Notes under the pieces: model-generated
Seen by the model: only the letters and a program-made list of their open reading frames with translations
Databases searched by the model: none
Told to the model about the DNA's origin: nothing
Program-made: the position numbers and the translations under genes
Source: Methanobacteriota archaeon
GTDB taxonomy: Archaea; Thermoplasmatota; E2; DHVEG-1
Reading direction: 5' to 3'
DNA length: 20,243 nt
Assembly: GCA_903930505.1 (NCBI GenBank)
Contig: CAIYYQ010000327.1
Coordinates: 1-20,243 of the forward strand
Part shown: positions 10,601 to 15,642 of the stretch, piece after piece
Position numbering within the stretch: position 1 is the first letter of the stretch
Layout: every line of letters starts with the position of its first letter

Positions 10601-10742
10601 GGTTTTGGCGCTTGGTAATCCTGTTGGATATCAGAATCAGTACCATATCCGTGCACTGCTTCATGGTGATTGTAATCAGGATGGCCGCATGACATTTGCA
10701 GATATTGACCCATTCGTCGCGCTTCTGAACAGTGGTACGTGA
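1674..10742 (+). CDS. Giant secreted S8 protease with six NosD beta-helix modules and a dockerin
   Basis: This 3022-residue secreted protein opens with a Sec-type signal peptide (about 1-33) and a polar linker. A fervidolysin-like propeptide follows (about 163-258, GELLVKF). The subtilisin-like S8 domain (about 285-590) has a complete triad: D313 in VTDTG, H378 in GHGTH and S532 in GTSMATPH, with a probable oxyanion Asn near N471. An acidic insert at about 342-372 (VDDDGNGFIDD) resembles calcium-binding inserts of related subtilases. A CARDB-like domain (about 595-700) follows, then six NosD/right-handed beta-helix modules (about 702-2957), each ending in a WSDY...DGIGDTPY...YPLM-type signature. 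Two dockerin-type calcium loops close the protein (2961-2972 and 2999-3010). There is no membrane anchor. It probably acts outside the cell as a protease carried on or beside glycan- or surface-binding beta-helices. Start: ATG seven bases after GAGGGAT. Confidence 0.9.
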   Translation: MKQIHKVISKAGIAIILCSILITANFSFLGSGQQYAKDNDLLQSSKKPINYQNAPPKNLAGNQQVNKRSFFEQQQDSKGLRWSPLQGWSTNLPVEDDALLSETKTSQNTQIRSGELTRITPDTQNFPIKPPTNTKNPSPTLTDNLKLVHPTDTPEITKPSQPQFVSGELLVKFNSAVDKVRLDKNGDITTGVTAIDTLFSNKKSKASSVEPVFKNTHEKSSSLSNVYKIVLPEANDEDLSAFITELKKNPDVVYAERNGIAQAAAIPNDPYFDQLWGLHNTGQTGGTPGADIHAPEAWDLWTGDDDIILAVTDTGVDYNHPDLAGKMWVNPGEDLNHNGVVDPEDFNGVDDDGNGFIDDIRGWDFVYGDNNPNDVFGHGTHCSGTAAAIANNGVGIAGVCWHCRIMPVKCLGDDGFGPYDVIANSIYYATDMGAKVISMSLGGTSDSSLLQDAVEYAYEHDVVIVVAAMNNNNDGPAYPAMYEHVIAVGATNHNDRKADFSNYGSWVDVSAPGVNILSTFPDNQYKSWQGTSMATPHVSGLAVLIRSLVPYFTNADVINQIISTTDNIDALNPGYAGLLGSGRINAFKALQIYEHNVGIKTVEYSPSQHVPASTPIHIHANVVNKGMNNETNVVVKLRIDGENVDLVTIPFFARNTNQYVDFTWMPPQVGVYAITVNVTIPDTVEGYYGDNERQEMIVVGVQNIDTGECFETIQQAINDSDTVNGHRISVPSGVYHESIVITKGISLQGMDKDTTIIDGNGLASMIVRIHNISSVSLTGFTIKNGSYGMCIDSSSYISIQNTIIMENTQAGVCLLSSNNVTIANNSIADNSIGIDLTDSSRTNKIIDNEIVGNQQGIVIDGNSTNNLIYYNLLNNMQNAYDECSNQWDNEYQNGYYPGGGNWWSDYIGADNYHGANQDIPGSDLVGDTPYHILGGINQDHYPLMNPGHLPQVRYVDDDNTEGPWDGTQEHPFKTIQEALDVAETGDTIYVWSGVYEGSLKINKWVRLLGENRDTTEIVGDTWYDLYVTADHVQISGFTITNMYPNYNYDDTAILLAGVSDCTITNNYLLMGGIIFASKEGYINGPLELNQWNTHVIEDNYAYDGRIYYFKNNDGPVIVPSDAVQVILANCSNATIQYLTFDHDVGVPIQLGFSSYNNIVGNTITQQYWDGILLRNSPANIISENQIIKLEDGDSYSMEILYESDHNIVKDNLLAYAWVLGIYIWNSSDVVIDNCTIINCGTEIWVREYSSHISITNCTISGSVSVWDSSDVLIAKNTASVVYLGGTNNTTITKNNICNVGSWGIRSDLCRDVIITDNFISSPIKQGRVYGDYYEGIMLLNALNHTVIGNTLISLGLTIGLVEIADEETMRLCYTSHTIENNTANGKPIYYYKNINDPFTVPLDAGQVILANCSQFTVQDISIDDVSFGVTAVYCSDITIVNATITNSDIGIVIQGSNTTVHSCTLYDNREYGINIYGSNNRISDSRIYDNEYSGVAIFGNQNSITNCVIYNLSSFKGFSNYGIVTGDPSEGTEGSSNNTILNCTLSNIDDVGILVLFTENNLVTGNSIANNTCYGVLLYTASHNSITDNLIQNTVYDEYAWPEPAGDGISLYESSSDNVVSGNTLLENYRGVSIMGSSDNYIYHNNFLRNNQNAYDNVKNTWDADEIGGNFWDDYTGIDNNNDGIGDTPYSIPGGSSEDHYPLTRPVASVFPIPAPKIVYVNDDYPPTISGWGYNRFGEIQEAIPNLLAHGTIYVSSGTYYENIVIEKPLTLQGENAETTIIRSSGSPENAISIRGTNEVTISNFTFTQGYCGIFVESSNNIFIHHNNILENTIGIAVNDQSHTIEIEENIIHGITQKTISPSQKNLIKDTKSITVQNTKQKKQINDKDIIRSSSVDGILLENTNNNIIRYNTITGNQEGIRITTGSNDNQIYNNNFIDNQVSAYDFGNENHWNRGPFGNYWSDYNGADSDGDGIGDTPYIISGGENQDSYPLMNLFNPTTQRVFNFDTRETFSTIQEAIDDPQTTNGQTLFVRSGVYHENIVVDKSLQLIGENKDTTIIYGDTGSEEENGMHLIAHRVSISGFTIQNCIWYAIYAETNGNIIRDNILTNNEGGIVLLVSSDNIIERNTITHNERYGIWIADGTNNVISGNTITHHGYDGIQMGATDDGWSVGPGCSNTIISGNYFYWNSCPITIGYDGTYPNGFVPPMQSNIDIIGNTIEINGPLFMWYTQQCNLLLNTFIGTDRGNYIELKCSANNNITGNTFTHMGVSIWLVGGVEGEGYPHEPCEYNVISKNTFQNGGGIIIDDWANGAYNNMIYFNNFIDSGAEDKCIGNIWDHGYPDGGNYWAGYTGIDENGDGIGDTPCEIGGNYPPALDRYPLMEPWSGELPKPKSVYVDDDYDETVLGWGIICFASVQEGVSAVANGGSVNVASGTYDEHVMIEKPLRLIGEDKDSTILTDSSRTGPIISIYNTHAVTITGFTIMHGEQGIFINSADNNVVFENVITQNQEGIRIEAGGINNHIYHNDFIMNNLNAYDAGSNVWDYDYPFGGNYWSDYTGSDNNNDGIGDTSYNISGGINTDRYPLMSPYELPVYEYPVTNLNTKEGFLHIQDAINDPQTLPGHSIYVQSGTYNEHLIVNKSVNLLGENQITAVIDGEDQTETPVVEIVADHVTLRGFTIRNSGYHSNGIEISSANATITDNRIMANDNAGIYLKPGASYATISKNTFGSNGFGIAGNRVSHITISDNLIIGGFSGIQIDSLSDSTIQRTTMEENDYGIYLWGASYVNITENIFGNNNYHVGILLNYCRLMLIKGNLLESALYVFLSDQNTIQKNHITGSSGSGLILEASSNNLITDCLIENNAPYGISATRSSYQNLPSNNNTFYHNTLINNAQNAKDECTNIWYNPMRLEGNHWSDYDQPAEGAYDNNNDGVADSPYNISGKTPSNQDLYPLMHPYVLGDMNLDGHVTFADIDPWVLALGNPVGYQNQYHIRALLHGDCNQDGRMTFADIDPFVALLNSGT
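3777..4511 (+). repeat. Beta-helix module 1 (entry type alpha)
   Basis: Residues about 702-946. It opens with an alpha-type entry (TGECFETIQQAIND, then SGVYHESI) and ends with NWWSDYIGAD and DHYPLM. The Asp/Gly-rich loop is degenerate here: the usual DGIGDTPY is LVGDTPY. Confidence 0.75.
4527..6791 (+). repeat. Beta-helix module 2 (entry type gamma, longest)
   Basis: Residues about 952-1706, roughly 755 residues and the longest module. The entry YVDDDNTEGPWDGT is shared with the cassette A surface protein (near residue 40). It holds two copies of a NosD-type motif ending VILANCS (about 4984-5067 and 5822-5911), so this module is itself internally duplicated. It closes with NFWDDYTGID and DGIGDTPY. 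Confidence 0.75.
6822..7661 (+). repeat. Beta-helix module 3 (entry type beta)
   Basis: Residues about 1717-1996. The entry is VYVNDDYPPTISGWG, shared in kind with module 5. It is interrupted by a polar, lysine/glutamine-rich segment at about residues 1853-1890, and closes with NYWSDYNGAD, DGIGDTPY and DSYPLM. Confidence 0.75.
7671..8828 (+). repeat. Beta-helix module 4 (entry type alpha)
   Basis: Residues about 2000-2385. The entry TRETFSTIQEAIDDPQTTNG and SGVYHENI resemble modules 1 and 6. It closes with NYWAGYTGID, DGIGDTPC and DRYPLM. Confidence 0.75.
8850..9440 (+). repeat. Beta-helix module 5 (entry type beta, shortest)
   Basis: Residues about 2393-2589, the shortest unit. The entry VYVDDDYDETVLGWG and IEKPLRLIGE match module 3. 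It closes with NYWSDYTGSD, DGIGDTSY and DRYPLM. Confidence 0.75.
9453..10544 (+). repeat. Beta-helix module 6 (entry type alpha)
   Basis: Residues about 2594-2957. The entry TKEGFLHIQDAINDPQTLPG matches modules 1 and 4. The closing signature is degenerate (NHWSDYDQPAEG, DGVADSPY, DLYPLM) and leads straight into the dockerin. Confidence 0.75.
10548..10739 (+). other. C-terminal dockerin-type domain of the giant protease
   Basis: Residues 2959-3022 carry two loops of the pattern DxNxDGxxxxxD: D2961, N2963, D2965, D2972 and D2999, N3001, D3003, D3010. Each is followed by a FADIDP-type helix. This is the type I dockerin calcium-loop arrangement. No cohesin domain is recognisable in the window, so its partner is unknown. 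Confidence 0.75.
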
Positions 10743-10790
10743 TAACAAAAATTTTTTGTAGTAAAAAATCCAAAATTATTGATTAGCTGA

Positions 10791-10843
10791 AGGAAGAGAT
10801 TGCATTCCTCTCTCCTTTTTTTTATTTTCTAATCTTTTTTTTT
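10791..10843 (+). terminator. Hairpin plus T-tracts after the giant protease gene
   Basis: AGGAAGAGA (10791-10799) can pair with TCTCTCCT (10809-10816) with one bulged A. The pairing runs directly into eight T (10816-10823), and nine more T follow at 10835-10843. It begins 49 nt after the stop codon and separates the giant gene from the promoter of cassette A. Confidence 0.6.
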
Positions 10844-10867
10844 AATAACTTTCAAATAAAGTATTTA
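10844..10867 (+). promoter_or_regulatory. Shared upstream element, copy 2
   Basis: This is the second copy of the 24-bp element found at 1552-1575, with one mismatch. The identical 17-bp core lies at 10851-10867. It starts 47 bp before the TATAAA of the cassette A promoter, exactly as in copy 1, while the bases between have diverged. Confidence 0.6.
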
Positions 10868-10888
10868 TAGGATGCTGACGTAAATTAC

Positions 10889-10896
10889 TTTATAAA
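10889..10896 (+). promoter_or_regulatory. TATA box of cassette A
   Basis: TTTATAAA lies 62-69 nt before the ATG at 10958. The implied leader is about 35-40 nt. A GAGG at 10941-10944 is the best ribosome-site candidate, though it is rather far (13 nt) from the start. Confidence 0.55.
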
Positions 10897-10957
10897 CAAA
10901 ATAATGAAAATAAGGAATGCACACAACACTCAATTCATCAGAGGCAAATGACGAAAT

Positions 10958-13900
10958 ATGAATAAAAAAATCATTACTCTCGGGATCTTATTCGTATTAT
11001 GTGCAACTTTGATCTGTATTCCACTCTCACAAAGTGAAATGGGAGATCCTGGATATTGGTACACACTTTACGTAGATGACAACAATACACAAGGACCCTG
11101 GGATGGAACATATCAACATCCATATCAGCACATACAAGACGCCATTGATCATTCAATCGACGGAGACACCATTTTTGTTTACTATGGAACATACCATGAA
11201 CATCTTGTTATCGATAAAAGCATAATGCTGCAAAGTCAAGGACCTTCAAATACAATAATCGATGGAACTGGTTTAGGCGAACAAGTAGTCTATATTACAG
11301 CGGATAGAGCTGCTATATCTGGATTTATTATTCAAAATGGAAATGCAGGAATTAGTGTTGAAGCGAATTATACATATATCGGTTTAAATACTATTAGAAA
11401 TAATCGTGGAGTAGGCATCTACTTTGGCGGATCATCACATAATGAAATTGAACATAACTCCATATACAATAATACCTATGAAGGGATATTCGAAGGAGCA
11501 TCATATCTTGGGTTCTCTTCATCATATAATTTTTATTATTACAACACAATAACAAATAACCTTGCGGAAGGCGCCTATTTCTATAACTCAATGAATACAA
11601 AATTCGTTCAAAACACCGTTCAATATAATAATGGAACCGCGGCCATCAATGTTCGATTTTCGCCTAATACCATTATTGCGAATAATACAATTAGGTATAA
11701 TTATAACAGTGGTATCGCTTCCGACTATTCACCAAATGAAACATGTTCTGGTAATATAGTAACAGACAACCATGGCGTCGGTATCATTCTTTTTGCAGGC
11801 TCAAATAATTGTACAATCATCAACAATGTTATCTCACGAAATGCTGATGGGCGAGGGATTGGCGCCTGGGGTTGTATCAACAACACGATATCGGGAAACA
11901 CTATCACGAACCATACTTCATGCGGTATCCAAGTCGATAGTTTTACCGGGATGATTCAAGGAAATACAATTTCAGGAAATTATTATGGGATATGCCTCTC
12001 AACAGGCTCAAGCCCAGTGTACTCGTACGAGATTGCTCATAACAACATTCTAGATAATACGTATGTTGGAATGACTGCTTCATCGTACGGCGCATACATC
12101 CATCAAAATAATTTTATCAACAATCTTGGTGGTAATAGCTATTCAAGTTCTAACTATAATGTCATTGATTATAACCATTGGAGTGATTACAATGGGATCG
12201 ATGCAAACCATGATGGTATTGGTGATACACCGTATTCACTTGCAGGAGGAGGATCGGCGAAAGACAACCATCCAGTGATGCAGCAAATACCAAGTCTTTT
12301 GCCTCTTGAAATTACGATCCCTTGGCTAGTAGTTGAGAGAAACAGTTTTCAAATAAACGTAACATCATCAGGGGTTCCTGTTGAAAAAGCCTTAGTACAA
12401 TTCTGTGGAACAACATATGTTACAGATGAAAATGGGCAAGTAACACTCACCGCACCTTCAATAGATCAGACATTGGCCGCTGAAGTTATTTTTATTTCAA
12501 AGGATGGATATCAAACCGCAACACCTTTACTAATAATAACATATAATCCATATGTTGACACAGGGCAACTGAATATTAGTGCTCCTTCATTGGTTGAAAG
12601 TGGAGAAAATTTTCAAGTAATAGTAACATATAACAATGAACCCGTCAATCATGCAAACCTCATTTTTAATAATATTATGTACCGGACGAATATCGAAGGT
12701 CATGCAACAATCACTGCGCCGATTGTCCCGGAAAATACAACAATGGTTTTAGAAGGAATTTATCAAAATATCGTAACAATGCAATTTAGTGACACAAAGA
12801 CAAACATCACTGTTCGTCTCCCCCCACCAGAACATCAACATCTTCTCATCGTCACTCCATCAAGCGTGATAGAAAAAAATCTGTTTACCATTACCATAAA
12901 AACACTTGAAACAAATGAAGTTTTAGAAAGTGCACAAGTTACCTTTAATGGACAAACACAGGTAACAAAATCCACAGGAAAAGTAACATTTCTTGCGCCA
13001 TTTGTTCAAGGGGATAAAGAATACACAATTACTGTACAAGTCAATAACAATTACGAGCCAGCGACAGCAACAATAACAGTATTAAATAATGCAGAAACAG
13101 CATCGATTCACTTGATTTCTCCAAATGGAAACGAAAGTCTTTCAGGATCACAACGAATTGAATGGACCGTTACGTCATCTGATTCATTAGATCATCATGC
13201 AGTAACTATTCAATATCAATATGCATACGGACTGTGGGTGACCCTTGCTGAACAACAAAATGTCACCACTTCATATCTTTGGGACACCAGAACTGTTCCT
13301 GACGGATATCCTTATTTCATAAAAGTCATCCTTAAAAAAGATGATGATCTCGATGGAATCTACGAAACCATCATTGATGAAGATGCATCAGATGCACCGT
13401 TTGCGATTGATAATAGTCTCACTCATGCAGGTTGGGTTCAAGGAAACGTCTTTGAAAACATTACAACCGAATTGGTGCCCGTGGCAAATGCAACGGTTTC
13501 TGTTATTCTCTCAAATGTAAATAATGTTATCACCAGCAAATGCACCTTTACGAACGAATCCGGAGGATATACGATCCCTGTCCCTGCCGGGGTCTACACC
13601 ATGGTCGCGGGAAAAACAGGATATGCTGAAACGATTGCTCATAATGTGACAATCTGGGTGAATCAAACGACCATTGTGAATTTCTCCCTTATCCAAGGAA
13701 CATCATCCATACTCAATGTATATGTTTTAAATGAAAATAGAGACGAGATCAATAATGCAATAAAAAGCAAAGAAGTCGGCGGGGAAATAAGCATTCTTAA
13801 AACAGAAGGACAAACACAATATGAAAAACATGTTCTTATCTATGATTCGGTCACGATATCTCCAAAAGATGTCACCACTGCGCAAATCTCCTTACTTGTA

Positions 13901-14272
13901 AATGGCGACGAAAAAACCGCAGGAAAAACCATTGTCATTAACCTTGATTCAAACGTGATCGATCCCTCCAAAGATCTTGACTTGAAATACGATGGAGAAC
14001 CTCTTCAGATGGCTGATGATCTTATGGATGTCCTCAATCCAAACAATGATGGATTACATGCAGAGTACCTTCTTACCAAAGGGGCAAATGGCATTCAAAT
14101 TCTGTTAAGCATCCCTCATTTCAGTGAACATGAAATCACGATTTCCCCATTAGAAAAAATAGTAAAACCACTTTTCGACATCCTAGCCGTCGTCGTCTAC
14201 ATCGTTGTAATCGGTATACTTGCATGTGTCTCAGTGGTTCCCGTGATTCGATTGTTGAGAAAGATCGAGTAA
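10958..14272 (+). CDS. Cassette A surface protein: beta-helix, Ig-like domains, membrane anchor
   Basis: This 1104-residue exported protein has a signal peptide at about 1-26. A NosD-type beta-helix module (about 37-443) opens with YVDDNNTQGPWDGT and closes with HWSDYNGID, DGIGDTPY and HPVM, clearly related to module 2 of the giant protease upstream. Three Ig-like beta-sandwich repeats follow (about 449-530, 536-625, 628-711), each with a TDENGxV/TSTGKV-type strand. Next come an ISPNGNESL domain (about 712-815) and a carboxypeptidase-regulatory-like domain (about 826-918). A membrane-proximal domain (about 920-1066, conserved core 989-1065, with IPHFSEHEITIS) precedes one helix (about 1074-1097) and a basic tail (RLLRKIE). 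The protein would sit in the membrane with nearly all of it outside. It is the first gene of a three-gene unit and the paralogue of the minus-strand protein at 17993. Ligand unknown. Confidence 0.85.
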   Translation: MNKKIITLGILFVLCATLICIPLSQSEMGDPGYWYTLYVDDNNTQGPWDGTYQHPYQHIQDAIDHSIDGDTIFVYYGTYHEHLVIDKSIMLQSQGPSNTIIDGTGLGEQVVYITADRAAISGFIIQNGNAGISVEANYTYIGLNTIRNNRGVGIYFGGSSHNEIEHNSIYNNTYEGIFEGASYLGFSSSYNFYYYNTITNNLAEGAYFYNSMNTKFVQNTVQYNNGTAAINVRFSPNTIIANNTIRYNYNSGIASDYSPNETCSGNIVTDNHGVGIILFAGSNNCTIINNVISRNADGRGIGAWGCINNTISGNTITNHTSCGIQVDSFTGMIQGNTISGNYYGICLSTGSSPVYSYEIAHNNILDNTYVGMTASSYGAYIHQNNFINNLGGNSYSSSNYNVIDYNHWSDYNGIDANHDGIGDTPYSLAGGGSAKDNHPVMQQIPSLLPLEITIPWLVVERNSFQINVTSSGVPVEKALVQFCGTTYVTDENGQVTLTAPSIDQTLAAEVIFISKDGYQTATPLLIITYNPYVDTGQLNISAPSLVESGENFQVIVTYNNEPVNHANLIFNNIMYRTNIEGHATITAPIVPENTTMVLEGIYQNIVTMQFSDTKTNITVRLPPPEHQHLLIVTPSSVIEKNLFTITIKTLETNEVLESAQVTFNGQTQVTKSTGKVTFLAPFVQGDKEYTITVQVNNNYEPATATITVLNNAETASIHLISPNGNESLSGSQRIEWTVTSSDSLDHHAVTIQYQYAYGLWVTLAEQQNVTTSYLWDTRTVPDGYPYFIKVILKKDDDLDGIYETIIDEDASDAPFAIDNSLTHAGWVQGNVFENITTELVPVANATVSVILSNVNNVITSKCTFTNESGGYTIPVPAGVYTMVAGKTGYAETIAHNVTIWVNQTTIVNFSLIQGTSSILNVYVLNENRDEINNAIKSKEVGGEISILKTEGQTQYEKHVLIYDSVTISPKDVTTAQISLLVNGDEKTAGKTIVINLDSNVIDPSKDLDLKYDGEPLQMADDLMDVLNPNNDGLHAEYLLTKGANGIQILLSIPHFSEHEITISPLEKIVKPLFDILAVVVYIVVIGILACVSVVPVIRLLRKIE

Positions 14273-14292
14273 CTCTTATATCTGTACTTTTG

Positions 14293-14317
14293 TTTACCAC
14301 CATAGAACGGTGGTGAA
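14293..14317 (+). promoter_or_regulatory. Hairpin sequestering the ribosome site of the small membrane gene
   Basis: TTTACCACC (14293-14301) pairs with GGTGGTGAA (14309-14317) in a 9-bp stem with one G-U pair and a seven-base loop. The Shine-Dalgarno GGTGA (14312-14316) of the gene starting at 14325 lies wholly inside the 3' arm. The stem could lower translation of the second gene relative to the first. It could instead be an RNA processing site. Confidence 0.4.
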
Positions 14318-14324
14318 GAGTGAG

Positions 14325-14591
14325 ATGCAAATAGAAGTTATTTTGTTAGGTGCAGGTATCACGATATTTTCCTTCAATCTATTTATTATTTCTCTTTTCA
14401 GCTATTGGAAATATCGAAACATGAAACTGATGCTCACCAGCATTGTTTTTCTGTTTTTTTTCTTCAAAGGGGTTCTTTTGAGTCTGAGTTTATTTTTTGA
14501 TCCACTTGCTCCTCTTTCTTCCATTCTGTACATCTGGGTTTTTGATCTGATCATCCTGATTTTACTCTACATCATCTCTCTGAAGAGATAA
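14325..14591 (+). CDS. Cassette A small three-helix membrane protein
   Basis: This 88-residue protein has three hydrophobic helices, at about 4-26, 33-54 and 65-85. A basic loop SYWKYRNMKL follows helix 1 and the C-terminus is SLKR, so the loop and the C-terminus are probably cytoplasmic. It is homologous over its whole length to the protein at 17683-17949: FSYWKYRNMKL/LSYRKYKNVKL, FFKGVLLS/LIRGVLFS and FDLIIL/FDVIIL. In-frame GTG codons at 14310 and 14313 could add up to five residues. ATG 14325 is preferred because GGTGA lies eight bases upstream and the paralogue's best start falls at the same alignment position. It follows the surface-protein gene and precedes the regulator by 5 nt. I know no family; a role coupling surface protein to regulator is inference. 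Confidence 0.7.
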   Translation: MQIEVILLGAGITIFSFNLFIISLFSYWKYRNMKLMLTSIVFLFFFFKGVLLSLSLFFDPLAPLSSILYIWVFDLIILILLYIISLKR

Positions 14592-14596
14592 ATCAC

Positions 14597-15142
14597 ATGA
14601 ATGAGATCCTTGATTTGGAGATCCGTCAGAAAATCTACAAACTATTATTAGCAAATCCTGGACTGAATCTCAGTGCAATCGCGGAACAATTAGCGATAAG
14701 CGTCGCACTTGCAGATTACCATTTATATTGCCTTGAAGAAAATGAGATCGTCATCATCGCCAAAGAAGAAGGCTATAAGCGATATTACGTCAAAGGAGTA
14801 ATCGGGGAAGGGGACAAAAAAATTCTTTCTTTGTTACAGCAGGATATCCCACTGAAAATCGCATTGTTTTTTCTCCAGTATCGTTGCGCAAAACCAAAAG
14901 AGATCAGAGACATCTTAGAAATCTCTCCTGCGTTACTTACCTACTATTTGAAAAAACTTCTTCGCTGCGACGTAATTGCAAGCAACCCAGCTGGTGATAA
15001 AAAAGATTTTATTCTTGTCAATGAACAGCGTGTTGTAAACCTTCTTGTTCGGTACAAACCAAATATTTTGTTGCAGCGATTCAAAGATTCCTGGGTAACA
15101 GATTTTCCGCTGAGCAGTAAGGTTCCAAAAGAAAAAAAATAA
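14597..15142 (+). CDS. Cassette A double winged-helix transcriptional regulator
   Basis: This 181-residue soluble protein has two tandem winged helix-turn-helix domains. The first (about 6-67) contains LSAIAEQLAISVALADYHL, with the recognition helix around residues 35-46 and a wing ending KRYYVKG. The second (about 76-155) contains KEIRDILEISPALLTYYLKK and a wing ending KDFILVN. A short tail ends RFKDSW then basic residues. This is the architecture of archaeal double-wHTH regulators. It aligns end to end with the regulator of cassette B, sharing DYHL/RYHL, LExNE, RYYV/RYFV, YYLxKL and SW near the end. Its ATG is 5 nt after the membrane-protein stop, so the two are probably translationally coupled. 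There is no membrane helix or obvious ligand domain. DNA target unknown; the shared upstream element is a candidate. Confidence 0.8.
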   Translation: MNEILDLEIRQKIYKLLLANPGLNLSAIAEQLAISVALADYHLYCLEENEIVIIAKEEGYKRYYVKGVIGEGDKKILSLLQQDIPLKIALFFLQYRCAKPKEIRDILEISPALLTYYLKKLLRCDVIASNPAGDKKDFILVNEQRVVNLLVRYKPNILLQRFKDSWVTDFPLSSKVPKEKK

Positions 15143-15145
15143 CTA

Positions 15146-15553
15146 TTACTCAGCATTGATTCGAGAACATATCTCGATATATACGCTTCTCCTTCTTGGA
15201 CCGTCACCCTCATAGAAAAAAATATGCTGCCATGTCCCTAAGATAAGTGTACTATTTTTTACCAAAACTGTGACCGATGAACCCAAAATACTTGCTTTGA
15301 TATGGGCATCGCTATTTCCTTCACTGTGCAAGTACTTTCCATTTTCTGGGACAAGTCGCTCTAACGATTCAATAATATCTCGCTTTACATCCGGGTCAGC
15401 TCCTTCGTTGATCGTGATTCCTGCAGTCGTATGTGGGACATAAACAATGACAAAACCATCCTTAATTTTTTCCCCTTCCACGATTCTTTGAATATCGCTT
15501 GTGATATCAATCATTTCATTTCGCTGTCTGGAACAAATGTGAATTTCATGCAT
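15146..15553 (-). CDS. YjbQ/UPF0047 family protein
   Basis: The protein is 135 residues, the normal length for the family. Recognisable family motifs are PHTTAGITINEGADPDV (40-56), HSEGNSDAHIKA (76-87), GTWQ (106-109) and DGPRRR near the C-terminus. Members of this family complement thiamine-phosphate synthase loss in bacteria, and some databases call them secondary thiamine-phosphate synthase. The true cellular reaction is uncertain. The conserved His residues (41, 76, 84) and Glu50 form the presumed active site. The usual FDGPR is EGDGPR here. A TATA box 27 nt upstream suggests a leaderless mRNA. Its stop is only 3 nt from the stop of the convergent cassette A regulator, leaving no room for separate terminators. 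Confidence 0.9.
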   Translation of the reverse strand: MHEIHICSRQRNEMIDITSDIQRIVEGEKIKDGFVIVYVPHTTAGITINEGADPDVKRDIIESLERLVPENGKYLHSEGNSDAHIKASILGSSVTVLVKNSTLILGTWQHIFFYEGDGPRRRSVYIEICSRINAE

Positions 15554-15575
15554 ATCTAACCCAAGAAAAACACGC

Positions 15576-15583
15576 TATTTAAA
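15576..15583 (-). promoter_or_regulatory. TATA box for the YjbQ-family gene, possibly bidirectional
   Basis: Read on the minus strand this is TTTAAATA, centred about 27 nt before the YjbQ-family ATG at 15553. TTTAAA is self-complementary, so the same site could also serve the HAD gene on the plus strand. Confidence 0.45.
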
Positions 15584-15642
15584 CAATTCTTTTCACCTGG
15601 GAAATCTTTTTGTGGTACCTACGATTACGGTCCCTGTCTTCT

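Noticed and set aside
1674..10742. Several long opposite-strand and out-of-frame ORFs across the giant gene
   Set aside because: They lack recognisable domains or translation signals and follow from the repeated codon pattern of the beta-helix modules; the sense frame carries clear domains throughout.
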